Shown: positions 30,337 through 38,750 of the stretch, piece by piece | Layout: each line of letters opens with the position of its first letter | Numbering within the stretch: the first letter of the stretch is position 1 | DNA from: Paracoccus fistulariae | Lineage (GTDB): Bacteria; Pseudomonadota; Alphaproteobacteria; Rhodobacterales; Rhodobacteraceae | Reading direction: 5' to 3' | DNA length: 64,000 bases | Assembly (NCBI RefSeq): GCF_028553785.1 | Contig: NZ_CP067136.1 | Span: forward strand, 2,974,501 to 3,038,500 | Position numbers and translations under genes: made by a program | The notes under the pieces: model-generated | Seen by the model: only the letters and a program-made list of their open reading frames with translations | The model's database searches: none | Told to the model about the DNA's origin: nothing

Positions 30337-31551
30337 ATGATCCATTTATTCCCGGACGACGTCATGAATGTTTCCGCAGACGAATTCGACCGCGACGTCC
30401 AGACCGTTCAGTCGATCCCGCAGATCCCGACGATCCTTGACATCTGCCGACGGGTATCCGGCCTGCGCTATGTTGCCGTAGCGCGTGTCACCGCCGACCG
30501 CTGGATCAACTGTGCCTCCTCGGACAGGCTGAATTTCGGCGGCGGTCCGGGGCAGCGGCTAGATGCCAAAGAGACCCTGTGTCAGGTGGTGCGACAGAAG
30601 GGTCAGATGATCACGATCAATGACGCCCATCGCGAGACCCTGTTCGACACGCTTCAAAGGTCCGCCGCTTACGGGATCCGCAGCTATATCTCGGTCCCGA
30701 TCCTGCGCAAGGATGGCAGTTTCTTCGGCACGCTCTGCGCCAGCGATACCGAGCCGCGCGATATCGATAGCGATGAGGTGACCAGCACCTTTCGCATGTT
30801 TGCCGATATGATCTCTGATCAGCTTGATATTGCAGAGGAATTGCAGCAGGGGCAGCAGGCATTGGCGCATGCCCGCGAAACCGAACGCCTGCGCGAGGAA
30901 TTCATTGCCGTGGTCGGCCATGACCTGCGTAATCCGCTGGCCTCGCTGTCTGCGGGATTGCGGCTGATGGGCAGGCAGGAGCATGGCGAGGACAGCCGAC
31001 TGCTGCTGTCCGAGATGACACGCTCGCTTGATCGCATGTCCTCGATTGTCACCGATCTGATGGATTTCGCGCGCGGGCGGCTGGGGTCCGGGATCAGTGC
31101 CCAGATCGAGGATGACGCCGATCTGCGCCAGGTGATCGAGACGGTGATCGCCGAGGTCGAGGCGTCAGAGGGGCGGGCGGTTGAGGCCCGGATCGATCTG
31201 CCCGATACCGTGCCTTGCGATCCGCAGCGCATGGGGCAGTTGGTGTCCAACCTGCTGATCAACGCCTTCACCCATGGCGACAAGGATTTCCCGGTTCGGC
31301 TCAGCGCCACGACCGAGCGCGGGAAGCTGAAACTGGCCGTCTCCAACAAGGGCGAACCGATTGCCCCCAATGCGCTACCGCTGCTGTTTCAGCCCTTCTA
31401 CCGGCGCAGCAATGCGACCCACCACAGCGGGTTGGGGCTTGGCCTTTACATCGCCTCGGAAATCGCGAAATCGCATCGCGGGCGGTTGAAGGTGCGTTCG
31501 GATGCCGAGCAGACGGAATTCACGATGACAATGCCCCTGCCGCGCCCCTAA
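30337..31551 (+). CDS. GAF-domain sensor histidine kinase
   Basis: A 404-residue soluble histidine kinase with no membrane segment. The N-terminal GAF domain spans about residues 18-165 (TILDICRRVSGLRYVAVARV, ISVPILRKDGSFFGTLCA). A short helix leads to the HisKA dimerisation domain with the phospho-acceptor in AVVGHDLRNPLASLSAGLRL. The HATPase domain has NLLINAFTHGDKDFPV (N box) and SGLGLGLYIASEIAKSHRG (G2 box). No response regulator gene is adjacent, so its partner is unknown. The start could also be GTG 30334 or ATG 30364. Confidence 0.9.
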   Translation: MIHLFPDDVMNVSADEFDRDVQTVQSIPQIPTILDICRRVSGLRYVAVARVTADRWINCASSDRLNFGGGPGQRLDAKETLCQVVRQKGQMITINDAHRETLFDTLQRSAAYGIRSYISVPILRKDGSFFGTLCASDTEPRDIDSDEVTSTFRMFADMISDQLDIAEELQQGQQALAHARETERLREEFIAVVGHDLRNPLASLSAGLRLMGRQEHGEDSRLLLSEMTRSLDRMSSIVTDLMDFARGRLGSGISAQIEDDADLRQVIETVIAEVEASEGRAVEARIDLPDTVPCDPQRMGQLVSNLLINAFTHGDKDFPVRLSATTERGKLKLAVSNKGEPIAPNALPLLFQPFYRRSNATHHSGLGLGLYIASEIAKSHRGRLKVRSDAEQTEFTMTMPLPRP

Positions 31552-31610
31552 GGGTGCAGGGCCGCGCGGTTGGGGATTGCGCTTGTCCCCGCGCTCAGAA
31601 GGGAAAGATC

Positions 31611-32663
31611 ATGGTTGCCGAACATCGCTATCAGCCCGCAAGCGATCGCTATGACCGGATGAGCTATCGCCGCTGTGGGCGCTCGGGGCTGAAACTGCCC
31701 GCGATCAGCCTGGGGCTGTGGCATAATTTCGGCGAGGATACGCCGCATCAGACCAAGCGCGAGATCTGTCGCACGGCCTTTGATCTGGGCATCACCCATT
31801 TCGATCTGGCCAATAACTATGGCCCGCCGCCCGGCAGCGCCGAAGAGGCCTTTGGCCAGATCCTGCGGCAGGATTTCGCGGGCTATCGTGATCAGCTGAT
31901 CGTCAGCAGCAAGGCGGGCTATGACATGTGGGTCGGCCCCTATGGCGAATGGGGCAGCCGCAAATACCTGATCGCGTCATGCGATCAGTCGCTGAAGCGG
32001 ATGGGCCTCGATTACGTCGATATCTTCTATTCGCACCGTTTCGATCCCGATACCCCGCTGGAAGAAACCATGGGCGCGCTGGATCATATCGTGCGGTCGG
32101 GGCGCGCGCTTTATGCCGGGATCAGCAGCTATAACAGCCAGCGCACGGCCGAGGCGGTGGCGATCCTGAAGGATCTGGGCACGCCCTGCCTGATCCATCA
32201 GCCCAGCTATAACATGCTGAACCGATGGGTCGAAAATGACGGGCTGCTGGATGCGCTGGACGATCTGGGCGTGGGCAGCATCGTCTTTACCCCGCTGGCG
32301 CAGGGCATGCTGACGGGCAAATATCTGAACGGCATCCCCGATGGCAGCCGCGCGGCGCAGGGCAAGTCGCTGTCGCAGGACTGGCTGACGGATGAGATGA
32401 TCCGCCGCCTGAACGGGCTGAACGAGATCGCGCAGGCGCGGGGTCAGACCCTTGCGCAGATGGCCGTGGCTTGGGTGCTGCGTGGCGGGCGGGTGACCAG
32501 CGCGCTGATCGGCGCCTCTCGTCCCGCGCAGGTCGAGGATTGCGTGGGCGCCCTGGGCAATACCGACTTCAGCCGGGACGAGCTGGCGCAGATCGACCAT
32601 CTGACCGCCGATGGCGATGTGAATATCTGGGCGCGATCTTCGGAAGGGGCGGGCGAGGACTGA
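31611..32663 (+). CDS. Aldo/keto reductase, YghZ (L-glyceraldehyde 3-phosphate reductase) type
   Basis: NADPH-dependent reductase of 350 residues with an aagggaaag site before ATG. The aldo/keto reductase tetrad is visible: Asp/Tyr in FDLANNYGPPPGSAEEAFG, Lys in LIVSSKAGYDMW and His in IFYSHRFDPDTPLEETM. MSYRRCGRSGLKLPAISLGL near the start and NMLNRWVENDGLLDAL match the YghZ subgroup, which detoxifies L-glyceraldehyde 3-phosphate and methylglyoxal. The substrate is inferred from the subgroup. It follows the kinase gene at 59 bp. Confidence 0.9.
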   Translation: MVAEHRYQPASDRYDRMSYRRCGRSGLKLPAISLGLWHNFGEDTPHQTKREICRTAFDLGITHFDLANNYGPPPGSAEEAFGQILRQDFAGYRDQLIVSSKAGYDMWVGPYGEWGSRKYLIASCDQSLKRMGLDYVDIFYSHRFDPDTPLEETMGALDHIVRSGRALYAGISSYNSQRTAEAVAILKDLGTPCLIHQPSYNMLNRWVENDGLLDALDDLGVGSIVFTPLAQGMLTGKYLNGIPDGSRAAQGKSLSQDWLTDEMIRRLNGLNEIAQARGQTLAQMAVAWVLRGGRVTSALIGASRPAQVEDCVGALGNTDFSRDELAQIDHLTADGDVNIWARSSEGAGED

Positions 32664-33656
32664 TCAGACCAGCCACCAGCCCCGCTTTTTCAGCCGCTGT
32701 CGGATGGGCTGTTCCTTGGTCGGCAGCGCGCTGCGATCGAACATGGGGCGCAGCTTGTCGCGCCCCTTGCCCTGATAGATCAGCTTTTTCGCCGGATCGT
32801 GATTGCGCAGGTGCTTCTTGATCCAGTTCGGGGCCACCGCTGCCTCCAGCACCTCCAGCGCGGCGTCGCTTTCGCGGGCGTAAAGCAGCGACAGGTTGCG
32901 GTAATGGCAGGTGATATCGCCATCCAGCCCGGCCAGTTCCGGGCCGGGCCTGCCGCCGCCGAGGGAATGGATCACCAGCGGCAGAATGACCTGATCCAGC
33001 CACGGGTCCAGGCTTTGGCAGGCCAGTTCATCCTGCGGATCGCGCTGCACCTCCAGCGCCCAGTTCAGGAAGCGCTGACCGAATTCCGCCGGATCGGCGC
33101 CAAAGAACCAGCCGGCATTGAAATAGAGATAGCGTTCCCAATGTTCATCCGGCTGGCTGCGATCCAGCGATGAGGCGAAATCCAGCCCGAAGCGGTCGTA
33201 AAGCGAGGCCCAGATCTGGCTGTAATCCGGCCCGTAAAGCGGCGGGTCGGGCCATGTCCCCTCGCGCCGCATCGAGGCCGAGGGCCGGGACAGATCGAAA
33301 GCCACCTGATCCAGCGGGCCTGTGATCAGCGTATCGGTGTCGAAGAAGATGAAGGGCTGGCCCGTGGGCAGGGCCAGCAGCGCCTCGATCTTGTTGCCAT
33401 AGGGATAGCTGGCGCCGAAATGGCGCGCGGTGAAGGGCAGGATACGGGCGTCCAGACGTTCCAGAATGGCGCGCCCCTCGGCGCTGAGCCTTGTGTCATG
33501 TCCGGCCCATGCGCCGTCGGGCTGGGGTTCGGCCACATAAAGCCCGCCCTGCCAGCCGGGCGCGGCATGGCGCAGGCTGGCGGCAAAGATGATCGCCTCG
33601 TATTCCAGCCGCCCGGCCTGGGCCACGATCACAAGATTGGGCGGCTCAGGGGGCAT
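32664..33656 (-). CDS. Probable glycosyltransferase-like protein
   Basis: A 330-residue protein that begins NLVIVAQAGRLEYEAIIFAA. A DxD-type motif, GQPFIFFDTDTLITGPLDQV, near residue 105 is the donor-binding signature of GT-A fold glycosyltransferases. YLYFNAGWFFGADPAEFGQR and QSLDPWLDQVILPLV resemble the acceptor half of such enzymes. The C-terminus is basic. No surface polysaccharide genes lie nearby, so the substrate is unknown. It converges end to end with the aldo/keto reductase gene. Confidence 0.65.
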   Translation of the reverse strand: MPPEPPNLVIVAQAGRLEYEAIIFAASLRHAAPGWQGGLYVAEPQPDGAWAGHDTRLSAEGRAILERLDARILPFTARHFGASYPYGNKIEALLALPTGQPFIFFDTDTLITGPLDQVAFDLSRPSASMRREGTWPDPPLYGPDYSQIWASLYDRFGLDFASSLDRSQPDEHWERYLYFNAGWFFGADPAEFGQRFLNWALEVQRDPQDELACQSLDPWLDQVILPLVIHSLGGGRPGPELAGLDGDITCHYRNLSLLYARESDAALEVLEAAVAPNWIKKHLRNHDPAKKLIYQGKGRDKLRPMFDRSALPTKEQPIRQRLKKRGWWLV

Positions 33657-33662
33657 GCCGTG

Positions 33663-34025
33663 TCAGCTTTGCTGCGTCAGGAAATCGTGGATGGTTTCCT
33701 TGGGCCGCGCCAGGATCGCGCCACTGGGGCCAAAGATGGCGGGGCGTTCGATCAGCAGCGGATGATCGGCCATGGCCTGGATCAACGCCGCATCCGACAG
33801 GCTCTTGTCGCCAAGGCCAAGCTCGTCATAGGGCGTGTTCCGCTTGCGCAGCAGATCGCGCGGCTGGATGCCAAGCTGCGCCAGCGCCTCGGTCAGTTCG
33901 GCGGGCGAGGGGGGATCCTTCTGATAGTCGCGCACGGTCACATCCACCTGCGCCTCTTCCAGCGCCTTCAGCGCATAGCGAGAGGTCGAACATTTCGGAT
34001 TATGCCAGATGGTAAAGTCGGACAT
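33663..34025 (-). CDS. ArsC/Spx-type arsenate reductase-like protein
   Basis: A 120-residue thioredoxin-fold protein of the glutaredoxin-dependent ArsC family. The catalytic Cys is in IWHNPKCSTSRYALKALEEA; the three-Arg environment is partly present (DLLRKRNTPYDELG and LLIERPAIFGPSGAILARP). It reduces arsenate in true ArsC; the YfgD-like branch has no proven role. No ars operon adjoins it. The downstream glycosyltransferase starts 6 bp away on the same strand. Confidence 0.85.
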   Translation of the reverse strand: MSDFTIWHNPKCSTSRYALKALEEAQVDVTVRDYQKDPPSPAELTEALAQLGIQPRDLLRKRNTPYDELGLGDKSLSDAALIQAMADHPLLIERPAIFGPSGAILARPKETIHDFLTQQS

Positions 34026-34053
34026 GCGCGCCCCCTTTCAAGTCGTGGCGATG

Positions 34054-34569
34054 CTATCTTGTGCCATCGGGGATGGGAAGCGCCGTCGTGGCCTTGATTT
34101 CCTCCATCGACAGAAGCGCGGTGACATTGTGGATCTTCACCTCGGAAATCAGCGATTGATAGAAGCGGTCATAGGCGCGGGCGTTTTTCACCTGAACCTT
34201 CAGGATATAGTCGATATCGCCTGCCAGCCGGTGCGCCTCGATCACCTCGGGGCGTTCGCGCAGCGCCCGCAGAAAGCGCGCGGCCCAGTCCTTGTCATGC
34301 TCGCTGGTGCGGATCAGCACAAAGAAACAGGCCTCCAGCCCAAGCGCGTCGGGGTCAAGGATCGTGACCTGCCTGCGGATCACCCCGGCCTCTCGCAGCT
34401 TGCGGATTCTGTTCCAGACCGGCGTCTTGGAGGCGCCGACCTGCTCTGCAATCTGGTCCAGCGACAGGGTCGCGTCCTCTTGCAGCAGGGACAGGATTTT
34501 ACGGTCCACCTCATCCAAACGGACGGCTGTTTGCTCAATCGGCGCTGTATGGGTATCGGGTTCTGCCAT
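34054..34569 (-). CDS. Lrp/AsnC family transcriptional regulator
   Basis: A 171-residue DNA-binding protein. The N-terminal winged HTH is at residues ~18-70 (LDEVDRKILSLLQEDATLSL, QIAEQVGASKTPVWNRIRKL), followed by the RAM ligand-binding domain (CFFVLIRTSEHDKDWAARFL, GDIDYILKVQVKNARAYDRF). It is divergent from the sulfite assimilation operon, and a strong Lrp-type box lies between them. It is therefore the likely sulfur or cysteine-responsive regulator of that operon. Confidence 0.93.
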   Translation of the reverse strand: MAEPDTHTAPIEQTAVRLDEVDRKILSLLQEDATLSLDQIAEQVGASKTPVWNRIRKLREAGVIRRQVTILDPDALGLEACFFVLIRTSEHDKDWAARFLRALRERPEVIEAHRLAGDIDYILKVQVKNARAYDRFYQSLISEVKIHNVTALLSMEEIKATTALPIPDGTR

Positions 34570-34622
34570 TCCTGTCCTCTGCGTGTGGTTGTTCTTATTT
34601 TTATCAGCCTATCGCAAAAATA

Positions 34623-34637
34623 CAGAACAAAATTCTA
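34623..34637. promoter_or_regulatory. Lrp-type operator between the regulator and the cys operon
   Basis: CAGAACAAAATTCTA matches 12 of 15 positions of the E. coli Lrp consensus YAGHAWATTWTDCTR. It lies 54 bp upstream of the lrp-like start and 32 bp upstream of the DUF2849 start, close to an AT-rich TATATA stretch that may be the -10 region of the cys operon. Confidence 0.6.
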
Positions 34638-34668
34638 TATAGGAAGTGTCAATCGAAAGGTCCGATTC

Positions 34669-35001
34669 ATGAGCAAAGCCTTCACCCCAAGCGCCGCAAA
34701 GCCCGGCGTCATCACCGCAAACGATTTGCGCGAAGGCCATAACGTCTGGATGTGCGAGGATGGCTGGACCGCCGATCCCGCGCAGGCGACCTTGTTCGAG
34801 GATGAGGCGATTGCCGAACTGGCCCTGCTGAAAGCGATTGGTCAGTCCAATATCGTCGTCGGCCCCTATGTGGTCGAGGCCCGGCGCGGGCCCGAGGGTC
34901 CCGAACCCACGCATTTCCGCGAGGCGTTCCGCCAGACCGGACCTTCCAACTATTTCCACGGCATCCAAGCCGCAAAGCAAGCCGAGGCCAGCAATGTTTG
35001 A
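34669..35001 (+). CDS. DUF2849 protein of the sulfite reductase operon
   Basis: A 110-residue soluble protein from ATG 34669 behind cgaaagg. The visible pattern is GVITANDLREGHNVWMCEDG and YVVEARRGPEGPEPTHFREA. The family is almost always found before an alphaproteobacterial sulfite reductase, so a role in sulfite reduction or its assembly is likely, though the biochemistry is unknown. Its end overlaps cysI by 8 bp. Confidence 0.88.
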   Translation: MSKAFTPSAAKPGVITANDLREGHNVWMCEDGWTADPAQATLFEDEAIAELALLKAIGQSNIVVGPYVVEARRGPEGPEPTHFREAFRQTGPSNYFHGIQAAKQAEASNV

Positions 35002-36652
35002 TGTCCGTCCCGTCGATACCGATTACGTACGCCACCGTGCGGCCCAGTTCCGCGCCCAGGTCGATCGTCGCCTGGATGGTAGCCTGACGGAAGATGAGTT
35101 TCGCCCGCTGCGCCTGATGAATGGCGTCTACCTGCAGCTGCATGCCTATATGCTGCGGGTGGCGATCCCCTATGGCACGATCAGCCCCGATCAGATGCGC
35201 ATGCTGGCCCATCTGGCGCGGAATTATGACAAGGGCTACGGCCACTGGACCACCCGCCAGAACATCCAGTTCAACTGGCCCAAGCTGGTGGATATTCCGG
35301 ATATGCTGGACCATCTGGCCTCGGTCGGGATGCATGCCATCCAGACCTCGGGCAATACGATCCGCAACGTGACCACCGACGCTTTCGCGGGCGCGGCACC
35401 CGATGAAATTGCCGATCCGCGCCCCTATGCGGAACTGCTGCGCAGTTGGTCCACCGATCACGCCGAATTCCAGTTCCTGCCGCGCAAGTTCAAGATCGCC
35501 ATTTCCGGCGGTGCCAAGGATCGCGCCATCGTTTCGGCCCATGATATCGGGCTGCGTCTGGTGGAACAGGATGGCAAGCCGGGCTTCGAGGTCTGGGTTG
35601 GCGGCGGTCTGGGCCGGACGCCGCTGCTGGGTCAGGTGATCCGCGATTTCCTGCCCGAAGAGGATCTTCTGCCCTATATCGAGGCGATCATCGCCACCTA
35701 TAACCTGACCGGCCGCCGCGACAATAAATACAAGGCGCGGATCAAGATCACGGTCAGCGAGCGTGGTCTGGACGTGTTCCGCGATGAGGTCGAGGCCGAA
35801 TTCATCAACCGCCGCCGCGATTTCCACGGCGCCGACCGCGAGGCGCTGAAGATCTTCCGCGACCGCTTTGCCGCGCCCGCCTTCCGCAATGCGCCGGTCG
35901 AGGGCTATGAACAGGCGCGGGCCGCCAACCCGGGTTTCCGCAGCTGGACCGATACCAACCTGCACCCGCACAAGATCGACGGCTATGCCAGCGTGATCGT
36001 CACCTTCAAGGCGCCGGGCGCCACACCGGGCGATGCTTCGGCCGATCAGATGCGGCTGCTGGCCGATCTGGCCGAGCGTTACGGCCATGCCGATCTGCGC
36101 GTGATGCACGATCAGAACGTGGCGCTGCCGCATGTGCATAAATCCGATCTGCCCGCGCTTTACGCCGCACTGCGCGAGGCCGGGCTGGCCACCGCCAATG
36201 CGGGCAAGACCAGCGATATCATCGCCTGCCCGGGCATGGATTACTGCACGCTGGCCACCGCCCGCTCGATCCCGATTGCGCAGGAGATCGCCGAGCATTT
36301 CCGGGCCGCGGGTCTGGAAGATGAGATCGGCAACCTGAATATCCGCATCTCGGGCTGCATCAATGCCTGCGGTCACCACCATCTGGGCCATATCGGCATT
36401 CTGGGTCTGGATCGCGCCGGCGTGGAAAACTATCAGATCACGCTGGGCGGCGATGCCTATGACATCCCGGCCATTGGCCAGCGTGCTGGCGCAGGCTTCC
36501 CGGCCGAAGAGGTCGTGCCCGCCATCGACCGCCTGCTGCGCGCCTATCTGGATATCCGCGAGGATGAGGGCGAGCGCTTTATCGACGCCTATCGCCGTCT
36601 TGGCCCCGCGCCCTTCAAGGCCGCGCTTTACCCCGAGGTCGCTCATGCTTGA
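34994..36652 (+). CDS. cysI: Ferredoxin/NADPH-type sulfite reductase, hemoprotein
   Basis: Reduces sulfite to sulfide with siroheme and a 4Fe-4S cluster. It has 552 residues in two ferredoxin-like/NiR repeats. The cluster and siroheme cysteines are in IIACPGMDYCTLATARS and RISGCINACGHHHLGHIG. KGYGHWTTRQNIQFNW and DIIACPG are typical of the nitrite/sulfite reductase family. Position between DUF2849 and cysH marks it as the sulfite enzyme rather than a nitrite reductase. It overlaps both neighbours by 8 bp. Confidence 0.95.
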   Translation: MFDVRPVDTDYVRHRAAQFRAQVDRRLDGSLTEDEFRPLRLMNGVYLQLHAYMLRVAIPYGTISPDQMRMLAHLARNYDKGYGHWTTRQNIQFNWPKLVDIPDMLDHLASVGMHAIQTSGNTIRNVTTDAFAGAAPDEIADPRPYAELLRSWSTDHAEFQFLPRKFKIAISGGAKDRAIVSAHDIGLRLVEQDGKPGFEVWVGGGLGRTPLLGQVIRDFLPEEDLLPYIEAIIATYNLTGRRDNKYKARIKITVSERGLDVFRDEVEAEFINRRRDFHGADREALKIFRDRFAAPAFRNAPVEGYEQARAANPGFRSWTDTNLHPHKIDGYASVIVTFKAPGATPGDASADQMRLLADLAERYGHADLRVMHDQNVALPHVHKSDLPALYAALREAGLATANAGKTSDIIACPGMDYCTLATARSIPIAQEIAEHFRAAGLEDEIGNLNIRISGCINACGHHHLGHIGILGLDRAGVENYQITLGGDAYDIPAIGQRAGAGFPAEEVVPAIDRLLRAYLDIREDEGERFIDAYRRLGPAPFKAALYPEVAHA

Positions 36653-37376
36653 TCAGTCCCTGGACGATCGTGCCGGGCGGTTGAATGACCGCTATCGGCA
36701 CCACGCCGCGACCGAGGTGTTGCGCCGTGCTGTCAGCGACCCGGATCTGGGTCGTGTCGCGCTGGTGTCGTCCTTCGGGGCGGAATCGGTGGTGCTGCTG
36801 CATATGGTCAGCCGCGTGGCGCCCGGCCTGCCGGTGCTGTTCATCGACACCCAGATGCTGTTTCCCGAAACGCTGGAATACCAGCGCGAGGTTGCGGCGA
36901 AACTGGGCCTGACCAATGTGCAGCTGATCGGCGCGACGGATGCGGAAATCGCCCGCCATGACCCGGATGGCAGCCTGCATCAGGTCAATCCCGACGCCTG
37001 CTGCGATTTTCGCAAGACCGTGCCGCTGGAACGCGCGCTGTCGCAATATGACGCCTGGATCACCGGGCGGAAGCGCTTTCAGGGCGGGCAGCGCAAGCAG
37101 CTTGAGTTCTTTGAGCCAGAGCCGCCGCACCGTCTGCGTGTCAATCCGCTGGCCTTCTGGCGGTCCGAGGATGTTCAGGAATATATGGCGGAAAACAATC
37201 TGCCGCGGCATCCACTGGTCGCCAGGGGCTATCCCTCGATCGGCTGCGCACCCTGCACCTCTCCGGTCAAGCCGGGCGAGGATCCCCGTTCGGGCCGCTG
37301 GCGCGGCAGTGACAAGACCGAATGCGGCATTCACTTCATTGGCGGGCGCATGGTCCGCGGAAAGGTTTCGGCATGA
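36645..37376 (+). CDS. cysH: Adenylyl-sulfate (APS) reductase
   Basis: Reduces activated sulfate to sulfite with thioredoxin. It has 243 residues. SSFGAESVVLLHMVSR is the PP-loop-like site. Four cluster cysteines are present (NPDACCDFRKTVPLERAL and SIGCAPCTSPVKPGED), which marks the 4Fe-4S APS-using type rather than the PAPS-using enterobacterial form. The C-terminal ECGIHF carries the catalytic Cys that forms the thiosulfonate. It overlaps cysI by 8 bp and DUF934 by 4 bp. Confidence 0.95.
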   Translation: MLDQSLDDRAGRLNDRYRHHAATEVLRRAVSDPDLGRVALVSSFGAESVVLLHMVSRVAPGLPVLFIDTQMLFPETLEYQREVAAKLGLTNVQLIGATDAEIARHDPDGSLHQVNPDACCDFRKTVPLERALSQYDAWITGRKRFQGGQRKQLEFFEPEPPHRLRVNPLAFWRSEDVQEYMAENNLPRHPLVARGYPSIGCAPCTSPVKPGEDPRSGRWRGSDKTECGIHFIGGRMVRGKVSA

Positions 37377-37744
37377 CCAGCCAGATCGTCGCCCGCGATG
37401 ACGGGTTCCACGAGGTGACCGAGGAGGCCGGGGTTGTCCTGGCCCCTGATACCCCGGTCGAAGAGCTGGCAGATCACCTGAATGTCGATCTGGTGGCGGT
37501 GGATTTTCCCGCCTTCACCGATGGGCGCGGCTTTTCCATCGCCCGCCGCCTGCGCGAACTGGGCTTCAAGGGCCGGTTGCGCGCCAATGGCCGTCTGATC
37601 GCCGATCAATACGGCATGGCCCGCCGCGTGGGCTTTGACGAGGTGGTCGTGGCCCCCGATGTCGCCGAACGCCAGCCGCAGGAACAATGGCTGGCACGTG
37701 CCGATTGGAAGGAATGGGATCACCGCGCCCAGCTGGCCGATTAG
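37373..37744 (+). CDS. DUF934 protein of the cys operon
   Basis: A 123-residue soluble protein with FPAFTDGRGFSIARRLRELG and GFDEVVVAPDVAERQPQEQW. The family lies behind cysH in many proteobacteria and is taken as an accessory of sulfite reduction; the exact role is unknown. It overlaps cysH as ATGA and is followed 54 bp later by the ferredoxin-NADP reductase that probably powers the pathway. Confidence 0.9.
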   Translation: MTSQIVARDDGFHEVTEEAGVVLAPDTPVEELADHLNVDLVAVDFPAFTDGRGFSIARRLRELGFKGRLRANGRLIADQYGMARRVGFDEVVVAPDVAERQPQEQWLARADWKEWDHRAQLAD

Positions 37745-37798
37745 AGCCCCTTTCCCTTTGGCCCCCTTATGTCCTAGAAGGCACAGGAATATTCACTC

Positions 37799-38641
37799 AT
37801 GACTCTGGATCTGACCGTGGCCGATGCCGCTGCAAAAACCGTGACCAAGACGCTTCCCGATGCGCAGACCGTGACCTCGGTGACGCATTGGACCGACAGC
37901 CTGTTTTCCTTTCGCGTGACGCGCCCCGCCTCGCTGCGCTTCCGTTCGGGCGAATTCGTTATGATCGGCCTGCCGGGCGACAATGGCAAACCGATCCTGC
38001 GCGCCTATTCCATCGCCTCGCCCAATTGGGATGACGAGTTGGAGTTCTATTCGATCAAGGTGCCGGACGGACCGCTGACCTCGAAGCTGCAGCATATCAA
38101 GGAAGGCGACGAGATCATCCTGCGGCCCAAGCCCGTCGGCACGCTGGTGCTGGATGCGCTGCTGCCGGGCAAGCGGCTGTGGTTTCTGGCCACCGGAACG
38201 GGCTTTGCGCCCTTTGCCAGCCTGATGCGCGACCCCGAGACCTATGAGCGCTATGAGCAGGTCGTGATGATGCATACCTGCCGCACGGCAGAGGAACTGA
38301 CCTATGGCCGCGAGTTGATCGAGAATCTGCGCCATGACCCGCTGCTGGGCGAGCTTTATGGCGAGGATTTCGCCAACCGCCTGCTGTATTACCCCACCAC
38401 GACGCGAGAGGATTCGCCGCGGATGGGGCGGATCACCGACAATATGACCTCGGGCAAGGTGTTTCAGGATCTGAGCCTGCCGCCAATGTCGCCCGAGACG
38501 GACCGGGCGATGATCTGCGGCAGTCTGGCCTTTAATGTCGATGTCAAATCGGTGCTGGAAGGGTTCGGTCTGAACGAGGGGGCGAATTCGGATCCGAAGG
38601 AATTCGTGGTCGAAAAGGCCTTTGTCGGCGAGGGCGTCTGA
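37799..38641 (+). CDS. fpr: Ferredoxin--NADP+ reductase
   Basis: A flavoprotein of 280 residues that passes electrons between NADPH and ferredoxin. The FAD motif is in ILRAYSIASPNWDDELEFYS, and the NADP site is in LWFLATGTGFAPFASLMRD. The C-terminus VVEKAFVGEGV is typical of bacterial Fpr of the Azotobacter/Rhodobacter class. As the last gene of the cys operon it is the likely electron source for the sulfite reductase. Confidence 0.93.
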   Translation: MTLDLTVADAAAKTVTKTLPDAQTVTSVTHWTDSLFSFRVTRPASLRFRSGEFVMIGLPGDNGKPILRAYSIASPNWDDELEFYSIKVPDGPLTSKLQHIKEGDEIILRPKPVGTLVLDALLPGKRLWFLATGTGFAPFASLMRDPETYERYEQVVMMHTCRTAEELTYGRELIENLRHDPLLGELYGEDFANRLLYYPTTTREDSPRMGRITDNMTSGKVFQDLSLPPMSPETDRAMICGSLAFNVDVKSVLEGFGLNEGANSDPKEFVVEKAFVGEGV

Positions 38642-38651
38642 TCGCAGGATC

Positions 38652-38688
38652 TGAGGGGCCTTGCCCCTCGGGCCCTAGTGGGCCCTCA
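38652..38688. repeat. Nested inverted repeats after fpr
   Basis: GAGGGGC/GCCCCTC (38653-38659 and 38663-38669) and GGGCCC/GGGCCC (38670-38675 and 38680-38685) lie back to back, and TGAGGG (38652-38657) can also pair with CCCTCA (38683-38688). No T-run follows. This may form part of the 3' end structure of the cys operon. Confidence 0.5.
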
Positions 38689-38691
38689 CCC

Positions 38692-38716
38692 CGCGGATAT
38701 TTGTGCAAAGAAGAAA
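38692..38716. repeat. Second copy of the TATTTG/AAAGAAGAAA intergenic motif
   Basis: The stretch CGCGGATATTTGTGCAAAGA and the following AGAAAG resemble the element at 23547-23572. It forms the A-rich flank of the terminator that follows, so on the minus strand it supplies the T-run. Confidence 0.35.
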
Positions 38717-38745
38717 GGGCGTCGCCGGGGAGCGGCGCCCTTTTT
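38717..38745. terminator. Bidirectional terminator between fpr and gcdH
   Basis: GGGCGTCGC/GCGGCGCCC, a 9-bp stem with one G-U, is followed by TTTTT on the plus strand. On the minus strand it is followed by a tttcttcttt tail. It serves the convergent fpr and gcdH transcripts. Confidence 0.88.
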
Positions 38746-38750
38746 CGGTT

